DNA of 55,726 nt, taken from contig NZ_JAAGUY010000031.1 in NCBI RefSeq assembly GCF_010868145.1, forward strand, positions 1 to 55,726. The letters are read 5' to 3'. Under the pieces are notes generated by a model. That model was given only the letters and a program-made list of their open reading frames with translations. It had not been told where the DNA came from and did no database searches. A program made the translations under genes and the position numbers. This stretch comes from Nocardia cyriacigeorgica (lineage in GTDB: Bacteria > Actinomycetota > Actinomycetes > Mycobacteriales > Mycobacteriaceae). Of this stretch, positions 1-7,957 are shown in pieces (within the stretch, counting starts at the first letter, position 1; each line of letters starts with the position of its first letter).

Positions 1-235
1 TGCGTTGTTCGACCACGTCCTGGGTGGGGTTCATGATGCGGGTGTAGATGTTGCCGGGCTCGGCCAGCCCGAACAGCGCCGCCGCGTGATCGGTATCGCG
101 GAAGGCATACGAGGTGGTCTGATAGATCGGCAACGCACGCGCGCCGGTGCTGTCGTCGGGCGCCTGACCGGCATGAATCTGCTTGGTCTCGAAAGACCAG
201 GCTGCGGTCGGATCGGGCACTGTGGCGTCGGTCAA
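1..235 (-). CDS. metY: O-acetylhomoserine sulfhydrylase (MetY/MetC type), 5' part only
   Basis: Cut by the window edge; the first 78 residues are visible. This PLP enzyme of the Cys/Met metabolism family makes homocysteine from O-acetylhomoserine and sulfide. The N-terminal text (SFETKQIHAGQ, then ALPIYQTTSYAF, then EPGNIYTRIMNPTQ) is characteristic of the family and matches the M. tuberculosis Rv3340 product in position next to icd. I place the start at TTG 233-235: a GGAG lies 6 bases upstream and no ATG fits. A second in-frame TTG at 245-247 is possible. Expression is expected to be controlled by the SAM-IV aptamer and poly-Cys leader ORF just upstream. The PLP lysine lies outside the window. 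Confidence 0.9.
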   Translation of the reverse strand, partial: MTDATVPDPTAAWSFETKQIHAGQAPDDSTGARALPIYQTTSYAFRDTDHAAALFGLAEPGNIYTRIMNPTQDVVEQR

Positions 236-271
236 GGAAGGCTCCAAAGGTTGTTCGCCGGGATTACTTGG

Positions 272-307
272 CTATCTGTGCGCGAGCGACAAACAACAAC
301 AACACAT
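272..307 (-). CDS. Leader peptide MCCCCLSLAHR upstream of metY
   Basis: An 11-codon ORF with a perfect AGGAGG (316-321) 8 bases before its ATG (305-307). It reads Met, four consecutive Cys codons (all TGT), then Leu-Ser-Leu-Ala-His-Arg and TAG. The stop lies 36 bases before the metY TTG. Four adjacent Cys codons in the leader of a sulfur-assimilation gene are what a cysteine-sensing attenuator would need. Polycysteine small ORFs of this kind are described in mycobacteria as cysteine-responsive attenuators. This one is SD-led and sits 3' of a SAM riboswitch. That it is translated and regulatory is inference. Confidence 0.7.
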   Translation of the reverse strand: MCCCCLSLAHR

Positions 308-329
308 CTCGGTGACCTCCTACGTGCGC

Positions 330-440
330 GCTTGCTCCCGGCTCTCGGGAGCCCGGTCCTCACCCGGAGCACCCCACCGCTGCAGGAGGGTTGCCGTCCA
401 GCTAGCCGGGGCTTGGCACTGGCTCTCATGACCTGACCGA
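330..440 (-). promoter_or_regulatory. SAM-IV riboswitch aptamer upstream of metY
   Basis: On the minus strand, from about 433 downward, the sequence carries the conserved SAM-IV blocks in order: GGTCATGAG, CCAGTGCCAAGCCCCGGCT, GCTGGACGGCAACCCTCC, GCGGTGGGGTGCTCCGGGTGA and GGACC. GGTC (430-433) and GACC (355-358) close helix P1. A 7-bp hairpin (arms 346-352 and 334-340) follows, and then the SD of the poly-Cys leader ORF. SAM-IV is an actinobacterial class that represses methionine-pathway genes when SAM is high. Boundaries are approximate and no covariance search was run. Confidence 0.9.
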
Positions 441-724
441 CATCGTAACCGGCGAGCCCGTCCGGCCCGAACCCCGGCTTCCCATGCCCGGGGTCGGCGG
501 CGGGTGACCTGCGGCGGAATCGGCGGTCGACCGTAATCCGTCTCACACCCGGACCTACCCGCACGGTGAGATCGCCACCAGCAGTACGCTTGTCTTGTTT
601 GCACCAGACGTCTCGCGGACAACACGAGGCGTATACGTTGTCTGTTGAACAGCTGGGGTCCGCTCACAAGCGTGTTCGCCTGGCCGTGCAATGAGGGCAC
701 CATCCTAGGAGGACACGAAGATCC
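441..724. other. Divergent metY/icd control region, no gene seen
   Basis: About 280 bases between the riboswitch and icd. No convincing coding sequence or structured RNA was found here. The metY promoter must lie in its left part and the icd promoter in its right part. The icd Shine-Dalgarno AGGAGG is at 707-712, 12 bases before the icd ATG. Confidence 0.5.
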
Positions 725-1942
725 ATGTCCAAGATCAAGGTTGAAGGCACCGTCGTAGAACTCGACGGCGACGAGATGACCCGGATCATCTGGCAGTTCA
801 TCAAGGACAAGCTGATCCACCCGTACCTCGATGTGAACCTCGAGTACTACGACCTCGGCATCGAGTACCGCGACAAGACCGACGACCAGGTCACTGTCGA
901 CGCCGCGAACGCCATCAAGAAGCATGGTGTCGGCGTGAAATGTGCCACCATCACCCCCGATGAGGCCCGTGTCGAAGAGTTCGGCCTCAAGAAGATGTGG
1001 CGCTCGCCCAACGGCACCATCCGCAACATTCTCGGCGGCACCATCTTCCGCGCGCCGATCATCATCTCCAACGTTCCGCGCCTGGTTCCCGGCTGGACCA
1101 AGCCGATCATCATCGGCCGTCACGCCTTCGGTGACCAGTACCGCGCCACCGACTTCAAGGTGTTCCAGGGCGGCACCGTCACGCTGACCTTCACCCCCGA
1201 AGACGGCAGCGAGCCGATCGTGCACGAGGTCGTGAAGATGCCCGAGGACGGCGGCGTCGTCATGGGTATGTACAACTTCAAGAAGTCGATCGAGGACTTC
1301 GCGCGGGCATCGTTCAACTACGGCCTGCAGCAGAACTACCCGGTCTACATGTCGACGAAGAACACCATCCTGAAGGCCTACGACGGCATGTTCAAGGACA
1401 CCTTCCAGGAGGTCTTCGACGCCGAGTTCAAGAGCCAGTTCGACGCCGCGGGCCTGACCTACGAGCACCGCCTGATCGACGATATGGTCGCCTCCTCCAT
1501 GAAGTGGGAGGGCGGCTATGTCTGGGCCTGCAAGAACTATGACGGTGACGTGCAGTCCGACACGGTGGCGCAGGGCTTCGGTTCGCTGGGGCTGATGACC
1601 TCGGTGCTGCTGACCCCGGACGGCCGGACCTGTGAGGCCGAGGCCGCGCACGGGACGGTCACCCGGCACTACCGCCAGCACCAGCAGGGCAAGCCGACCT
1701 CGACCAACCCGATCGCGTCGATCTTCGCCTGGACCCGCGGCCTCGAGCACCGCGGCAAGCTGGACAACACACCCGAGGTGATCGGTTTCGCGCAGACCCT
1801 CGAGGATGTCGTCATCAAGACCGTCGAGGGTGGTCAGATGACCAAGGACCTCGCGCTGCTCGTCGGCGGTGACCAGGGCTACCTGAGCACCGAAGAGTTC
1901 CTGGCCGCGCTCGACGCCAACCTGGCGCGCGCCATCCGCTGA
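725..1942 (+). CDS. icd: NADP-dependent isocitrate dehydrogenase
   Basis: A 405-residue cytosolic TCA-cycle enzyme that decarboxylates isocitrate to 2-oxoglutarate and yields NADPH. The sequence is that of the homodimeric eukaryote-like IDH class (M. tuberculosis Icd1 type), not the E. coli class: VELDGDEMTRIIW near the N-terminus, then WRSPNGTIRNILGGTIFRAPI in the substrate-binding region, KKSIEDFARASFNYGL, and AEAAHGTVTRHYR toward the C-terminus. Length is normal for the class. The ATG is preceded by AGGAGG. It is divergent from metY, as in M. tuberculosis, and ends at a strong hairpin shared with the convergent gene. Confidence 0.97.
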   Translation: MSKIKVEGTVVELDGDEMTRIIWQFIKDKLIHPYLDVNLEYYDLGIEYRDKTDDQVTVDAANAIKKHGVGVKCATITPDEARVEEFGLKKMWRSPNGTIRNILGGTIFRAPIIISNVPRLVPGWTKPIIIGRHAFGDQYRATDFKVFQGGTVTLTFTPEDGSEPIVHEVVKMPEDGGVVMGMYNFKKSIEDFARASFNYGLQQNYPVYMSTKNTILKAYDGMFKDTFQEVFDAEFKSQFDAAGLTYEHRLIDDMVASSMKWEGGYVWACKNYDGDVQSDTVAQGFGSLGLMTSVLLTPDGRTCEAEAAHGTVTRHYRQHQQGKPTSTNPIASIFAWTRGLEHRGKLDNTPEVIGFAQTLEDVVIKTVEGGQMTKDLALLVGGDQGYLSTEEFLAALDANLARAIR

Positions 1943-2042
1943 GCCGATCCGCTGAGCTGATCTGCCTCGGCAGGACCGCTGCCGGCCGCTGGACGCCCCT
2001 ACCGAGGCGCCGCGGCCGGCGGACAAGGGTCCGGCTGGATAC

Positions 2043-2071
2043 GGGCACCCCGCACATCACGCGGGGTGCCC
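2043..2071. terminator. Bidirectional terminator between icd and the oxidoreductase gene
   Basis: Perfect 11-bp stem GGGCACCCCGC / GCGGGGTGCCC with a 7-base loop, between two convergent genes. The U-tract is weak (GTGTTTC), as usual for actinobacterial terminators. A weaker 9-bp pairing (1981-1989 with 2012-2020) lies just before it. Confidence 0.8.
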
Positions 2072-2091
2072 GACGTGTTTCTGGGACTCCT

Positions 2092-2988
2092 TCAGTGAAC
2101 GCCGACCGGGCGACCGGATGTGAGCAGGCCGGAGACGGCGGTGGTGAAGCTGTCCGCACCGTGACCGAGCTCGGCCTGCTTGTCGAACAGGCGTTGCAGC
2201 GGGTCGATGAGTTCGCTGGAGACGCCCTGGTTGTGCGCGGCGGTGCGGATGTTGTCGAGCCCGACACGGTTGGCGGCGAGGTCGGAGAAGTTCACCGGGA
2301 ACTCCCGTGAGTCGATTTCGGCAGCCAGCGTCGGCAGCAGATCCAGCAGCGAGCGCAGCCACGGGATCAGGTAGTCGGTGGTGAACGTGGTGGCGCCGAC
2401 GCCCTCGCTGTCCACCATGGCCACCGCTTGGAAGAAGCCACCGAACAGGCCGTACATCCCCGCCAGCACGGCCATATCGTGCAGCCCGGCCAGGCCGGCG
2501 TCGGCGCCGAGAAAGTTCACGGTGCCGAGTTCGGCGAGAGTCTCCGAGTGCCGTTGCTCGGCCTCGGGGGAGCCGCTGTAGAGGAAGAGCGTGTCGGTGG
2601 TGCCCAGGGTTTGCGGGACGCCGAGGATCGCACCGTCGAGGAAACGCCCGCCGAGTTCGGTGACCAGGCTCGCCAGTTCGCGGGCCTGATCGGGGCGGCC
2701 GGTGGCGACATTGAGGATGTCGCGTCCGGCCACCACCTCACCCACTTCGCTCACCAGCGCCGCCGCCGTCGCGGTATCGACGCCGGCGATCACGATCAGC
2801 TCGCTCGCGCTGATCGCCTCCTCCGCGGAATTCGCTCGCTGCGCCCCTAGCCCGTCGAGCTGGTCCGCCTTGCCCGGCGTGCGGTTCCACACCGTGGTCG
2901 GATGGCCGTTGCGCAGGAACAGCTCGGCGAGCGCGGCGCCGATCCGGCCCAGTCCGAGCACGGTCACCGAAGTGCTGTTGATCGTCAT
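2092..2988 (-). CDS. NADPH-dependent imine-reductase-like / 6PGDH-fold oxidoreductase
   Basis: A 298-residue cytosolic protein of the beta-hydroxyacid-dehydrogenase/imine-reductase superfamily. The N-terminal Rossmann motif GLGRIGAALAELFLRNGH is followed by the NADP-phosphate segment VWNRTPGKA. The C-terminal half is helical and rich in hydrophobic residues, as in imine reductases that form an intertwined dimer. The substrate is not known. I chose ATG 2986-2988 (MTINSTSV) because AGGAG lies 7 bases upstream; a longer frame to 3102 has no SD and an unlikely N-terminus. It is divergent from a GlxA/AraC-type activator (125 bp apart), which is a likely regulator. Imine reduction is inferred from the WNRT motif only. 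Confidence 0.8.
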   Translation of the reverse strand: MTINSTSVTVLGLGRIGAALAELFLRNGHPTTVWNRTPGKADQLDGLGAQRANSAEEAISASELIVIAGVDTATAAALVSEVGEVVAGRDILNVATGRPDQARELASLVTELGGRFLDGAILGVPQTLGTTDTLFLYSGSPEAEQRHSETLAELGTVNFLGADAGLAGLHDMAVLAGMYGLFGGFFQAVAMVDSEGVGATTFTTDYLIPWLRSLLDLLPTLAAEIDSREFPVNFSDLAANRVGLDNIRTAAHNQGVSSELIDPLQRLFDKQAELGHGADSFTTAVSGLLTSGRPVGVH

Positions 2989-3113
2989 GATGTGACTCCT
3001 GTTGCTGGTGATGTCTGTGGGTGGGCCCGACGATGAGTCTTCCGGACTCGGCGGCGTGGGTGTGAGTGGCAGGACTGACGGCCAACGAACGATTACTGCC
3101 ATAGGCTGATCTC

Positions 3114-4121
3114 ATGACCGCACATGTCGTGGCATTGGCCGTCTCGCCCGGCGAGCTGCACCCCTGGGATCTGTACGAACTCGGCGTGGTTGCCTCGATC
3201 TTCGGCACGCCACAACCCGACCTCGCCGACCCTTGGTACGAACTGCGCGTCTGCACGGTGGAATCGCGGCCACGGACCCAGCCGCTCGGCTTCGGTACCT
3301 ATCTGCGGGCCGAACACGGACGGGAGGAGCTGCTGGCCGCCGACACCGTGATCGTGCCGTCGGTGGCGCACGACTACCTGCGCGACGGCGGCAAGGTCCC
3401 GGAGGCGCTGGTCGAGGTGATCGCCGCCGCCCATGACGGGGGAGCGCGCATCGTCGCCCTCTGTGACGGGATCTTCGCGCTGGCCGAGGCGGGCATCCTC
3501 ACCGGCAGGCGGGTCACCGCGCACTGGGAGCACGCCGCCGCGCTGGCCGAGAGGTATCCGCGGATCGAGGTCGACGATTCGGTGCTGTACGTCGACGATG
3601 GCGACGTGCTCACCAGCGCGGGCATGTCGGCGGCGCTGGACCTGTGCCTGCATCTGGTGCGCCGCGACTTCGGCGCGCTGGTCGCCAACCGGCTCGCCCG
3701 GCGGATGGTGATCCCGCCGCATCGCTCCGGTGGGCAGGCGCAGTTCGTCGAGTTGTCGGTGCCTCCGTCGGAGTCCGACGACCTCGGTCCGGTACTGCAA
3801 TGGGCGATGGCCAATCTCGATCAGCCGCTGACGGTCGACACGCTGGCCGCCCGCGCGAATATGAGTCCAAGGACCTTCCATCGGCGGCTCCATCAGTCCA
3901 AGGGCGTCACGCCGATGCGCTGGCTGCTCAACCAGCGACTGGCACACGCGCAATCGCTGCTGGAGTCAACGGATTTCGGGATGGAGCGAATCGGCCGGAT
4001 GTGCGGGCTCGGCACCGCGACGAATCTGCGCAGGCACTTCGTGGCCGTCGTCGGGGTGACCCCTGGCGAGTATCGCCGTACCTTCCGCCGGCGAGATCCG
4101 CACGTCGTGGCCGCCTCGTGA
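3114..4121 (+). CDS. GlxA family transcriptional regulator (DJ-1/PfpI domain plus AraC HTH)
   Basis: A 335-residue regulator. Residues about 1-190 form a DJ-1/PfpI-like class I amidotransferase fold that serves as a sensor (ALCDGIFALAEAGILTGRRVTAHW contains the nucleophile-elbow region with a Cys). Residues about 220-325 form the double helix-turn-helix of AraC/XylS proteins (LTVDTLAARANMSPRTFHRRL, then GMERIGRMCGLGTATNLRRHFVAVVGVTPGEYRR, split here by a comma only for length). It is divergent from the imine-reductase-like gene and probably controls it. The ATG lies close to a promoter-like ATAGGCT, so the transcript may have a very short leader. Confidence 0.92.
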   Translation: MTAHVVALAVSPGELHPWDLYELGVVASIFGTPQPDLADPWYELRVCTVESRPRTQPLGFGTYLRAEHGREELLAADTVIVPSVAHDYLRDGGKVPEALVEVIAAAHDGGARIVALCDGIFALAEAGILTGRRVTAHWEHAAALAERYPRIEVDDSVLYVDDGDVLTSAGMSAALDLCLHLVRRDFGALVANRLARRMVIPPHRSGGQAQFVELSVPPSESDDLGPVLQWAMANLDQPLTVDTLAARANMSPRTFHRRLHQSKGVTPMRWLLNQRLAHAQSLLESTDFGMERIGRMCGLGTATNLRRHFVAVVGVTPGEYRRTFRRRDPHVVAAS

Positions 4122-4139
4122 ACATACCGACCTGAATGT
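4122..4139. promoter_or_regulatory. Candidate TetR operator, copy 1 (before the TetR gene)
   Basis: ACATACcgacctGAATGT, 18 bases, an inverted repeat with a 6-base spacer and one imperfect position. It lies 18 bases before the TetR start and overlaps the end of the upstream gene, so it is well placed for autoregulation. The same arrangement recurs at 5134-5151 before the thiolase operon. Confidence 0.6.
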
Positions 4140-4157
4140 AAAGGTAGAATCGTCCGA

Positions 4158-4805
4158 ATGGCCAGAACCGCACTCTCCAAGCCCGCGCGCCGCACCCAGG
4201 AGCAGCGCAGTAGCGAGATGCGGGTCCGGCTGCTCGACGCCACCATCGACTGCCTGGTCGAGTACGGCTATGCGGGCACGACCACGCCGCGTGTCGCCGA
4301 ACGTGCGGGCGTCACCCGCGGGGCGCAAGTGCACCACTTCGGGTCCAAGAACGACCTGGTTGTCGCGGCCATCAGCCACCTCGCGCAGCGTCGCGCCGAA
4401 ACCGCGATGCGCGATATGGGCCGGGTGGAGGATGTCGACGATCCGGTCGACGCGGCGCTGGAGTTCCTCTGGGAGCTGCATCAGGGGCCGCTGTTCATCG
4501 CCACCGTCGAACTGTGGGTGGCGGGCCGCACCGACCCGGTGCTCGCGGCTGCCATGGAGAAGGTGGAGCCGTTCGTCAACAATGCCGTGCTGCTCGCGGT
4601 GGCGCGGTTCGTCCCGGATGAGGTGCGCCGCAAGGATGCCCGCGATTTCGTCTACACCGCGATGGATGCCCTGCGCGGCATCCTGATCTCGAACTTCATC
4701 GACCCGGATCCGGATCGGGCGCGCCGCCGCTGGACTCGCGCGAGTGCCCATCTGGGCACGATCGCCGAGGCCGCACTCACCCCGAAGGCGGCTTCGGAGT
4801 CGTGA
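4158..4805 (+). CDS. TetR/AcrR family transcriptional regulator
   Basis: A 215-residue repressor-type protein. The N-terminal HTH (about residues 22-70) reads RLLDATIDCLVEYGYAGTTT, PRVAERAGVTRGAQVHHFGSK and NDLVVAAI, which is the TetR consensus. The C-terminal ligand domain is all-helical and ends in a basic tail. It lies directly upstream of a five-gene fatty-acid-type beta-oxidation cassette. A matching 18-base inverted repeat occurs both before this gene and before that cassette, so an acyl-CoA-type ligand and repression of the cassette are likely; both points are inference. The start ATG has no strong SD. Confidence 0.92.
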   Translation: MARTALSKPARRTQEQRSSEMRVRLLDATIDCLVEYGYAGTTTPRVAERAGVTRGAQVHHFGSKNDLVVAAISHLAQRRAETAMRDMGRVEDVDDPVDAALEFLWELHQGPLFIATVELWVAGRTDPVLAAAMEKVEPFVNNAVLLAVARFVPDEVRRKDARDFVYTAMDALRGILISNFIDPDPDRARRRWTRASAHLGTIAEAALTPKAASES

Positions 4806-5235
4806 AACGCTGACGCTGCTCTCGGCGGCGGAAGTCGAATGTTATCCGCGGTTGAGCGCGAGCGCTGCCGGCGATTGCGGCTGTCTCGACACCGAGGCAG
4901 CTGATTCGCCCTCGGGGTTGGTCCCGGCGGTGTCGGCTGCCGAGATTCGCGCCTGGGCCATTGATGCTCAACGTGGTGGGCGAGCGTGGCGTTGCCTCCG
5001 TGTACGTACGTCAGCAGCGCGGTAGTCGGCCTATGTGCCGTCCCGGCGGCGCGGTGGGAATGTTCGGGCACTGCCCTCTACCGGGACCGACGGGCGTTCT
5101 TCGGTGGAAAATCAATCGCACCCTTGCGTGCTTACATACACACTCGTATGTTTGTAACTGGTTGAGCCGCGCGGCTGACGCGGTTACCTGCGAGCGGCTC
5201 CGAGGACTTCGGGGCGGCACAAGGTGAGGAGTTCG
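4806..5235. other. 430-base control region of the beta-oxidation cassette
   Basis: No supported gene. Short open frames here lack SD sequences and family resemblance. The right part holds the operator-like inverted repeat (5134-5151) and the SD of the thiolase gene (AAGGTGAGGAG, 5221-5231). The leader between operator and thiolase is about 85 bases. Confidence 0.5.
5134..5151. promoter_or_regulatory. Candidate TetR operator, copy 2 (before the thiolase operon)
   Basis: ACATACacactcGTATGT, a perfect 6-bp inverted repeat around a 6-base spacer. Half-sites and spacing match the copy at 4122-4139. The AT-rich sequence around it (CTTACATAC, GTATGTTTGTAAC) suits an overlapping promoter. Confidence 0.65.
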
Positions 5236-6441
5236 ATGGCGAACAAGGTCTACGTCGTCGGTGTCGGGATGACGAAGTTCGAGAAGCCCGGCCGGCGCAA
5301 GAACGAAGACGGCAGCGACTGGGATTACCCGGACATGGCACGGGAGTCGGGGACCAAGGCCCTCGCCGACGCCGGAATCGACTACCGCGAAGTGGAACAG
5401 GCCTACGTGGGCTACGTCTACGGCGAGTCGACCTCCGGTCAGCGGGCGGTCTATGAGCTGGGCATGACCGGCATCCCGGTGGTGAATGTCAATAACAACT
5501 GCTCCACCGGCTCGACAGCGCTCTACCTTGCGGCACAGGCGATTCGGGGCGGCCTGGCCGAGTGCACCCTCGCGCTCGGATTCGAGAAGATGAAGCCGGG
5601 TTCGCTGGAATCCACCTGGGACGACCGGGAACAGCCCATGGGCAAGCACATCCTGGCGCTCGCCGAGATCTCCGAAGTGCTGTTTCCGGTGGCGCCGTGG
5701 ATGTTCGGTGCGGCCGGTCGCGAGCATATGAAGCAGTACGGCAGCACGCCGGAGCATTTCGCGAAGATCGGCTACAAGAACCACAAGCATTCGGTGAACA
5801 ACCCGTACTCGCAGTTCCAGGACGAGTACACGATGGACGACATCCTCGGCGCGCGGATGATCTACGACCCGCTCACCAAGTTGCAGTGCTCGCCGACCTC
5901 CGACGGTTCCGGCGCGGTGATCTTGGCCAGTGAGGCATTCGTGGATTCGCACGATCTGGCCGGACAGGCGGTGGAGATCGTCGGACAATCGATGACCACC
6001 GACTACGCCTCGACCTTCGACGGTTCGGCGAAGAACATCATCGGCTACGACATGAACGTGCAGGCCGCGCGCAAGGTCTACGACCAGGCCGGACTGGGCC
6101 CGGAGGACTTCCAGGTCATCGAGCTGCACGACTGCTTCTCCGCCAATGAGCTGCTGCTCTACGAGGCGCTGGGCCTGTGCGGTGAGGGTGAGGCCGCCCA
6201 GCTGCTCGACGCCGACCAGACCACCTACGGCGGCAAGTGGGTCGTCAACCCGTCGGGCGGACTGATCTCCAAGGGACATCCGCTCGGCGCGACCGGTCTG
6301 GCGCAGTGCTCGGAGCTCACCTGGCAGCTGCGCGGCGCGGCCGACAAGCGTCAGGTCGACAACGTCACCGCCGCCTTGCAACACAACATCGGTCTCGGCG
6401 GGGCCGCCGTCGTCACCGCCTACCAGCGCGCAGTGCGCTGA
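5236..6441 (+). CDS. SCP-x type thiolase / lipid-transfer protein (acetyl-CoA acetyltransferase family)
   Basis: A 401-residue thiolase-fold enzyme that should cleave 3-ketoacyl-CoA. The acylated Cys is at residue 89 in NVNNNCSTGSTALYLAAQA; a central HDCFSANE motif replaces the usual NEAF; GHPLGATG near residue 350 carries the C-terminal catalytic His. These features mark the SCP-x/lipid-carrier branch, which often handles branched or sterol-derived chains. I chose ATG 5236 with the purine-rich AGGTGAGGAG just before it; a GTG at 5224 is an alternative. It is the first gene of the cassette and is preceded by the ACATAC-N6-GTATGT operator. The exact substrate is unknown. Confidence 0.93.
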   Translation: MANKVYVVGVGMTKFEKPGRRKNEDGSDWDYPDMARESGTKALADAGIDYREVEQAYVGYVYGESTSGQRAVYELGMTGIPVVNVNNNCSTGSTALYLAAQAIRGGLAECTLALGFEKMKPGSLESTWDDREQPMGKHILALAEISEVLFPVAPWMFGAAGREHMKQYGSTPEHFAKIGYKNHKHSVNNPYSQFQDEYTMDDILGARMIYDPLTKLQCSPTSDGSGAVILASEAFVDSHDLAGQAVEIVGQSMTTDYASTFDGSAKNIIGYDMNVQAARKVYDQAGLGPEDFQVIELHDCFSANELLLYEALGLCGEGEAAQLLDADQTTYGGKWVVNPSGGLISKGHPLGATGLAQCSELTWQLRGAADKRQVDNVTAALQHNIGLGGAAVVTAYQRAVR

Positions 6442-6487
6442 AATCCCTGAACCATCCACGAATTCGGACTCGACGAGGAGCACGACC

Positions 6488-6922
6488 ATGGGTCATATCG
6501 ACGCCACAAAGAATCTGAACGCCGCCCCCGACGCCGTCTGGGCCGTTGTCTCCGATACCGCCACCTGGGACAAGTGGTTCACCATCCACGAGCGCTGGAT
6601 GGAGGAGCCGCCTGCCGCTCTGACCGCCGGATCCAAGCTGGTCGCCAAGATCTTCATGCTCGGCATGGCCAACAAGATCGAATGGGTGGTCGAGAGCGTC
6701 GACGCCCCGAACAAACTGGTGCTCAGCGGTACCGGTATGGCCGGTGTCAAGGTGCGGTTCTCCTTCGAGATCCAGCCGGAGGGCGCGGGCAGCAAGTTCT
6801 CCGTCGACGGTGATTTCGAGGGCGCACTGATCAAGGGCGCGCTCGGCAAGGCGGTCGAAAAGGACGGCGCCAAGCAGCTGGACAAGACCCTCGAGCAGCT
6901 CGACGCACTGGCGTCGGTCTGA
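6488..6922 (+). CDS. SRPBCC family (polyketide cyclase/START-like) protein
   Basis: A 144-residue single-domain protein of the START/Bet v 1 fold. The opening segment AAPDAVWAVVSDTATWDKWF is the family hallmark. The body alternates beta strands (TAGSKLVAKIFM, NKIEWVVESVDAPNKLVLSG) and ends in a long amphipathic helix (about residues 115-140), as in hydrophobic-ligand-binding members. The gene is 46 bases after the thiolase and preceded by GAGGAG. Its role within the cassette, perhaps binding an acyl chain or substrate, is inference. Confidence 0.88.
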   Translation: MGHIDATKNLNAAPDAVWAVVSDTATWDKWFTIHERWMEEPPAALTAGSKLVAKIFMLGMANKIEWVVESVDAPNKLVLSGTGMAGVKVRFSFEIQPEGAGSKFSVDGDFEGALIKGALGKAVEKDGAKQLDKTLEQLDALASV

Positions 6923-6936
6923 ATCCGGGCGCGCAC

Positions 6937-7812
6937 ATGACGACCGAAACAGCGGGCAAAAGCGTCGAATTCGACGACTCCGGTCTGAACGTCTGGTCCG
7001 ATGATGAGCGTTTCGAGGTCACCGCTGAGCGGATCGCCGAATACGCGGCCGCGACCAACGATCCGATCCCCGCCCATCTCGCCGGTGAGGTCGCCTCGCC
7101 GGTGTTCGGCATCGTTCCGGTCTTCGAGGCCATGATGATGCCGGTCATCGACGTGGTCCCGATGGACATCTTCGGCCGGGTCGTGCACGGCGAGCAGGAT
7201 TTCCATTTCCATCGCCCGATCCGTCCCGGTGACAAGCTGGTCTCGCGGGCCAAGGCGATCGGTTACGAGGGGCGCGAGAACGGCACCTCGATCACCATCG
7301 TCATCGAATGCCGCACCGAGGATGGTGAACTGGTCAACGAGCAGTACCTGACCGCGTTCTTCCGCAATATCGATGTCGGCGCCAAGGTCGGCGAGTCGGC
7401 ACCTGCGCACAAGTTCGATCCGGCACTGGCCGAGCAGCCGCCGCTGGTGACGGTCGCCCACCATGTGGATCACGACCAGACCTACCGCTACGCGCCCGCC
7501 TCCGGTGACCCGGTCCCGCTGCACCTCGACGAACAGGTGGCCAAGGACGCGGGCCTGCCCGGCATCATCGCGCACGGTCTGTGCACCATGGCGATGTCGT
7601 CCTGGGGTGTGCTCACCGAGGTCGCGGGATCGGATGTGCATCGGCTGAAACGGTTCGCGGTGCGGTTCTCGAAGATGGTGTTCCCCGACGACGATCTGGA
7701 GACCCAGATCTGGCGGGTAGGTGCCGAGGACGGCGTCACCACCTACGCGTTCCGGACCGCGCGCGGTGCGGATCTGGTGCTCACCGACGGGCTCGCGGTC
7801 GTCGCCGACTGA
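6937..7812 (+). CDS. MaoC-like double-hotdog enoyl-CoA hydratase
   Basis: A 291-residue protein with two hotdog modules: an N-terminal FAS1-type dehydratase-like half (residues about 20-150) and a C-terminal MaoC half (about 165-290). The C-terminal half carries DHDQTYRYAPASGDPVPLHLDEQVAKDAGLPGIIAHGLCTMAM, here quoted only as its two motifs: YAxxSGDxxPxHxD hydratase 2 catalytic Asp and His, and GxIxHGLCT. It would hydrate 2-enoyl-CoA to 3-hydroxyacyl-CoA. It starts 14 bases after the SRPBCC gene, so the two are co-transcribed. A hairpin separates it from the next gene. Confidence 0.92.
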   Translation: MTTETAGKSVEFDDSGLNVWSDDERFEVTAERIAEYAAATNDPIPAHLAGEVASPVFGIVPVFEAMMMPVIDVVPMDIFGRVVHGEQDFHFHRPIRPGDKLVSRAKAIGYEGRENGTSITIVIECRTEDGELVNEQYLTAFFRNIDVGAKVGESAPAHKFDPALAEQPPLVTVAHHVDHDQTYRYAPASGDPVPLHLDEQVAKDAGLPGIIAHGLCTMAMSSWGVLTEVAGSDVHRLKRFAVRFSKMVFPDDDLETQIWRVGAEDGVTTYAFRTARGADLVLTDGLAVVAD

Positions 7813-7892
7813 TCCGGTCATGGTCGGTGGTCCAGCGACATTACGCGGGGCCTCCGGATCAGGCTCATCGAACACCGACTGATCACTTCGCT

Positions 7893-7922
7893 GCGGCGCC
7901 GGCGCCGACAGTCCGGCGCCGC
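7893..7922. terminator. Hairpin inside the beta-oxidation cassette
   Basis: Perfect 10-bp stem GCGGCGCCGG / CCGGCGCCGC with a 10-base loop, in the 145-base gap between the MaoC and SDR genes. There is no U-rich tail beyond GTTTC. It may cause partial termination or act as an RNA-processing/stability element. Confidence 0.45.
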
Positions 7923-7957
7923 GGCGTTTCCCCTCAGCTGTGAAGGAGTTTCGAAAC

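Noticed and set aside
320..2026. 568-codon minus-strand frame antisense to icd
   Set aside because: It covers a clear icd gene, has no family resemblance, and is rich in Arg/Val/Gly typical of antisense reading of GC-rich genes.
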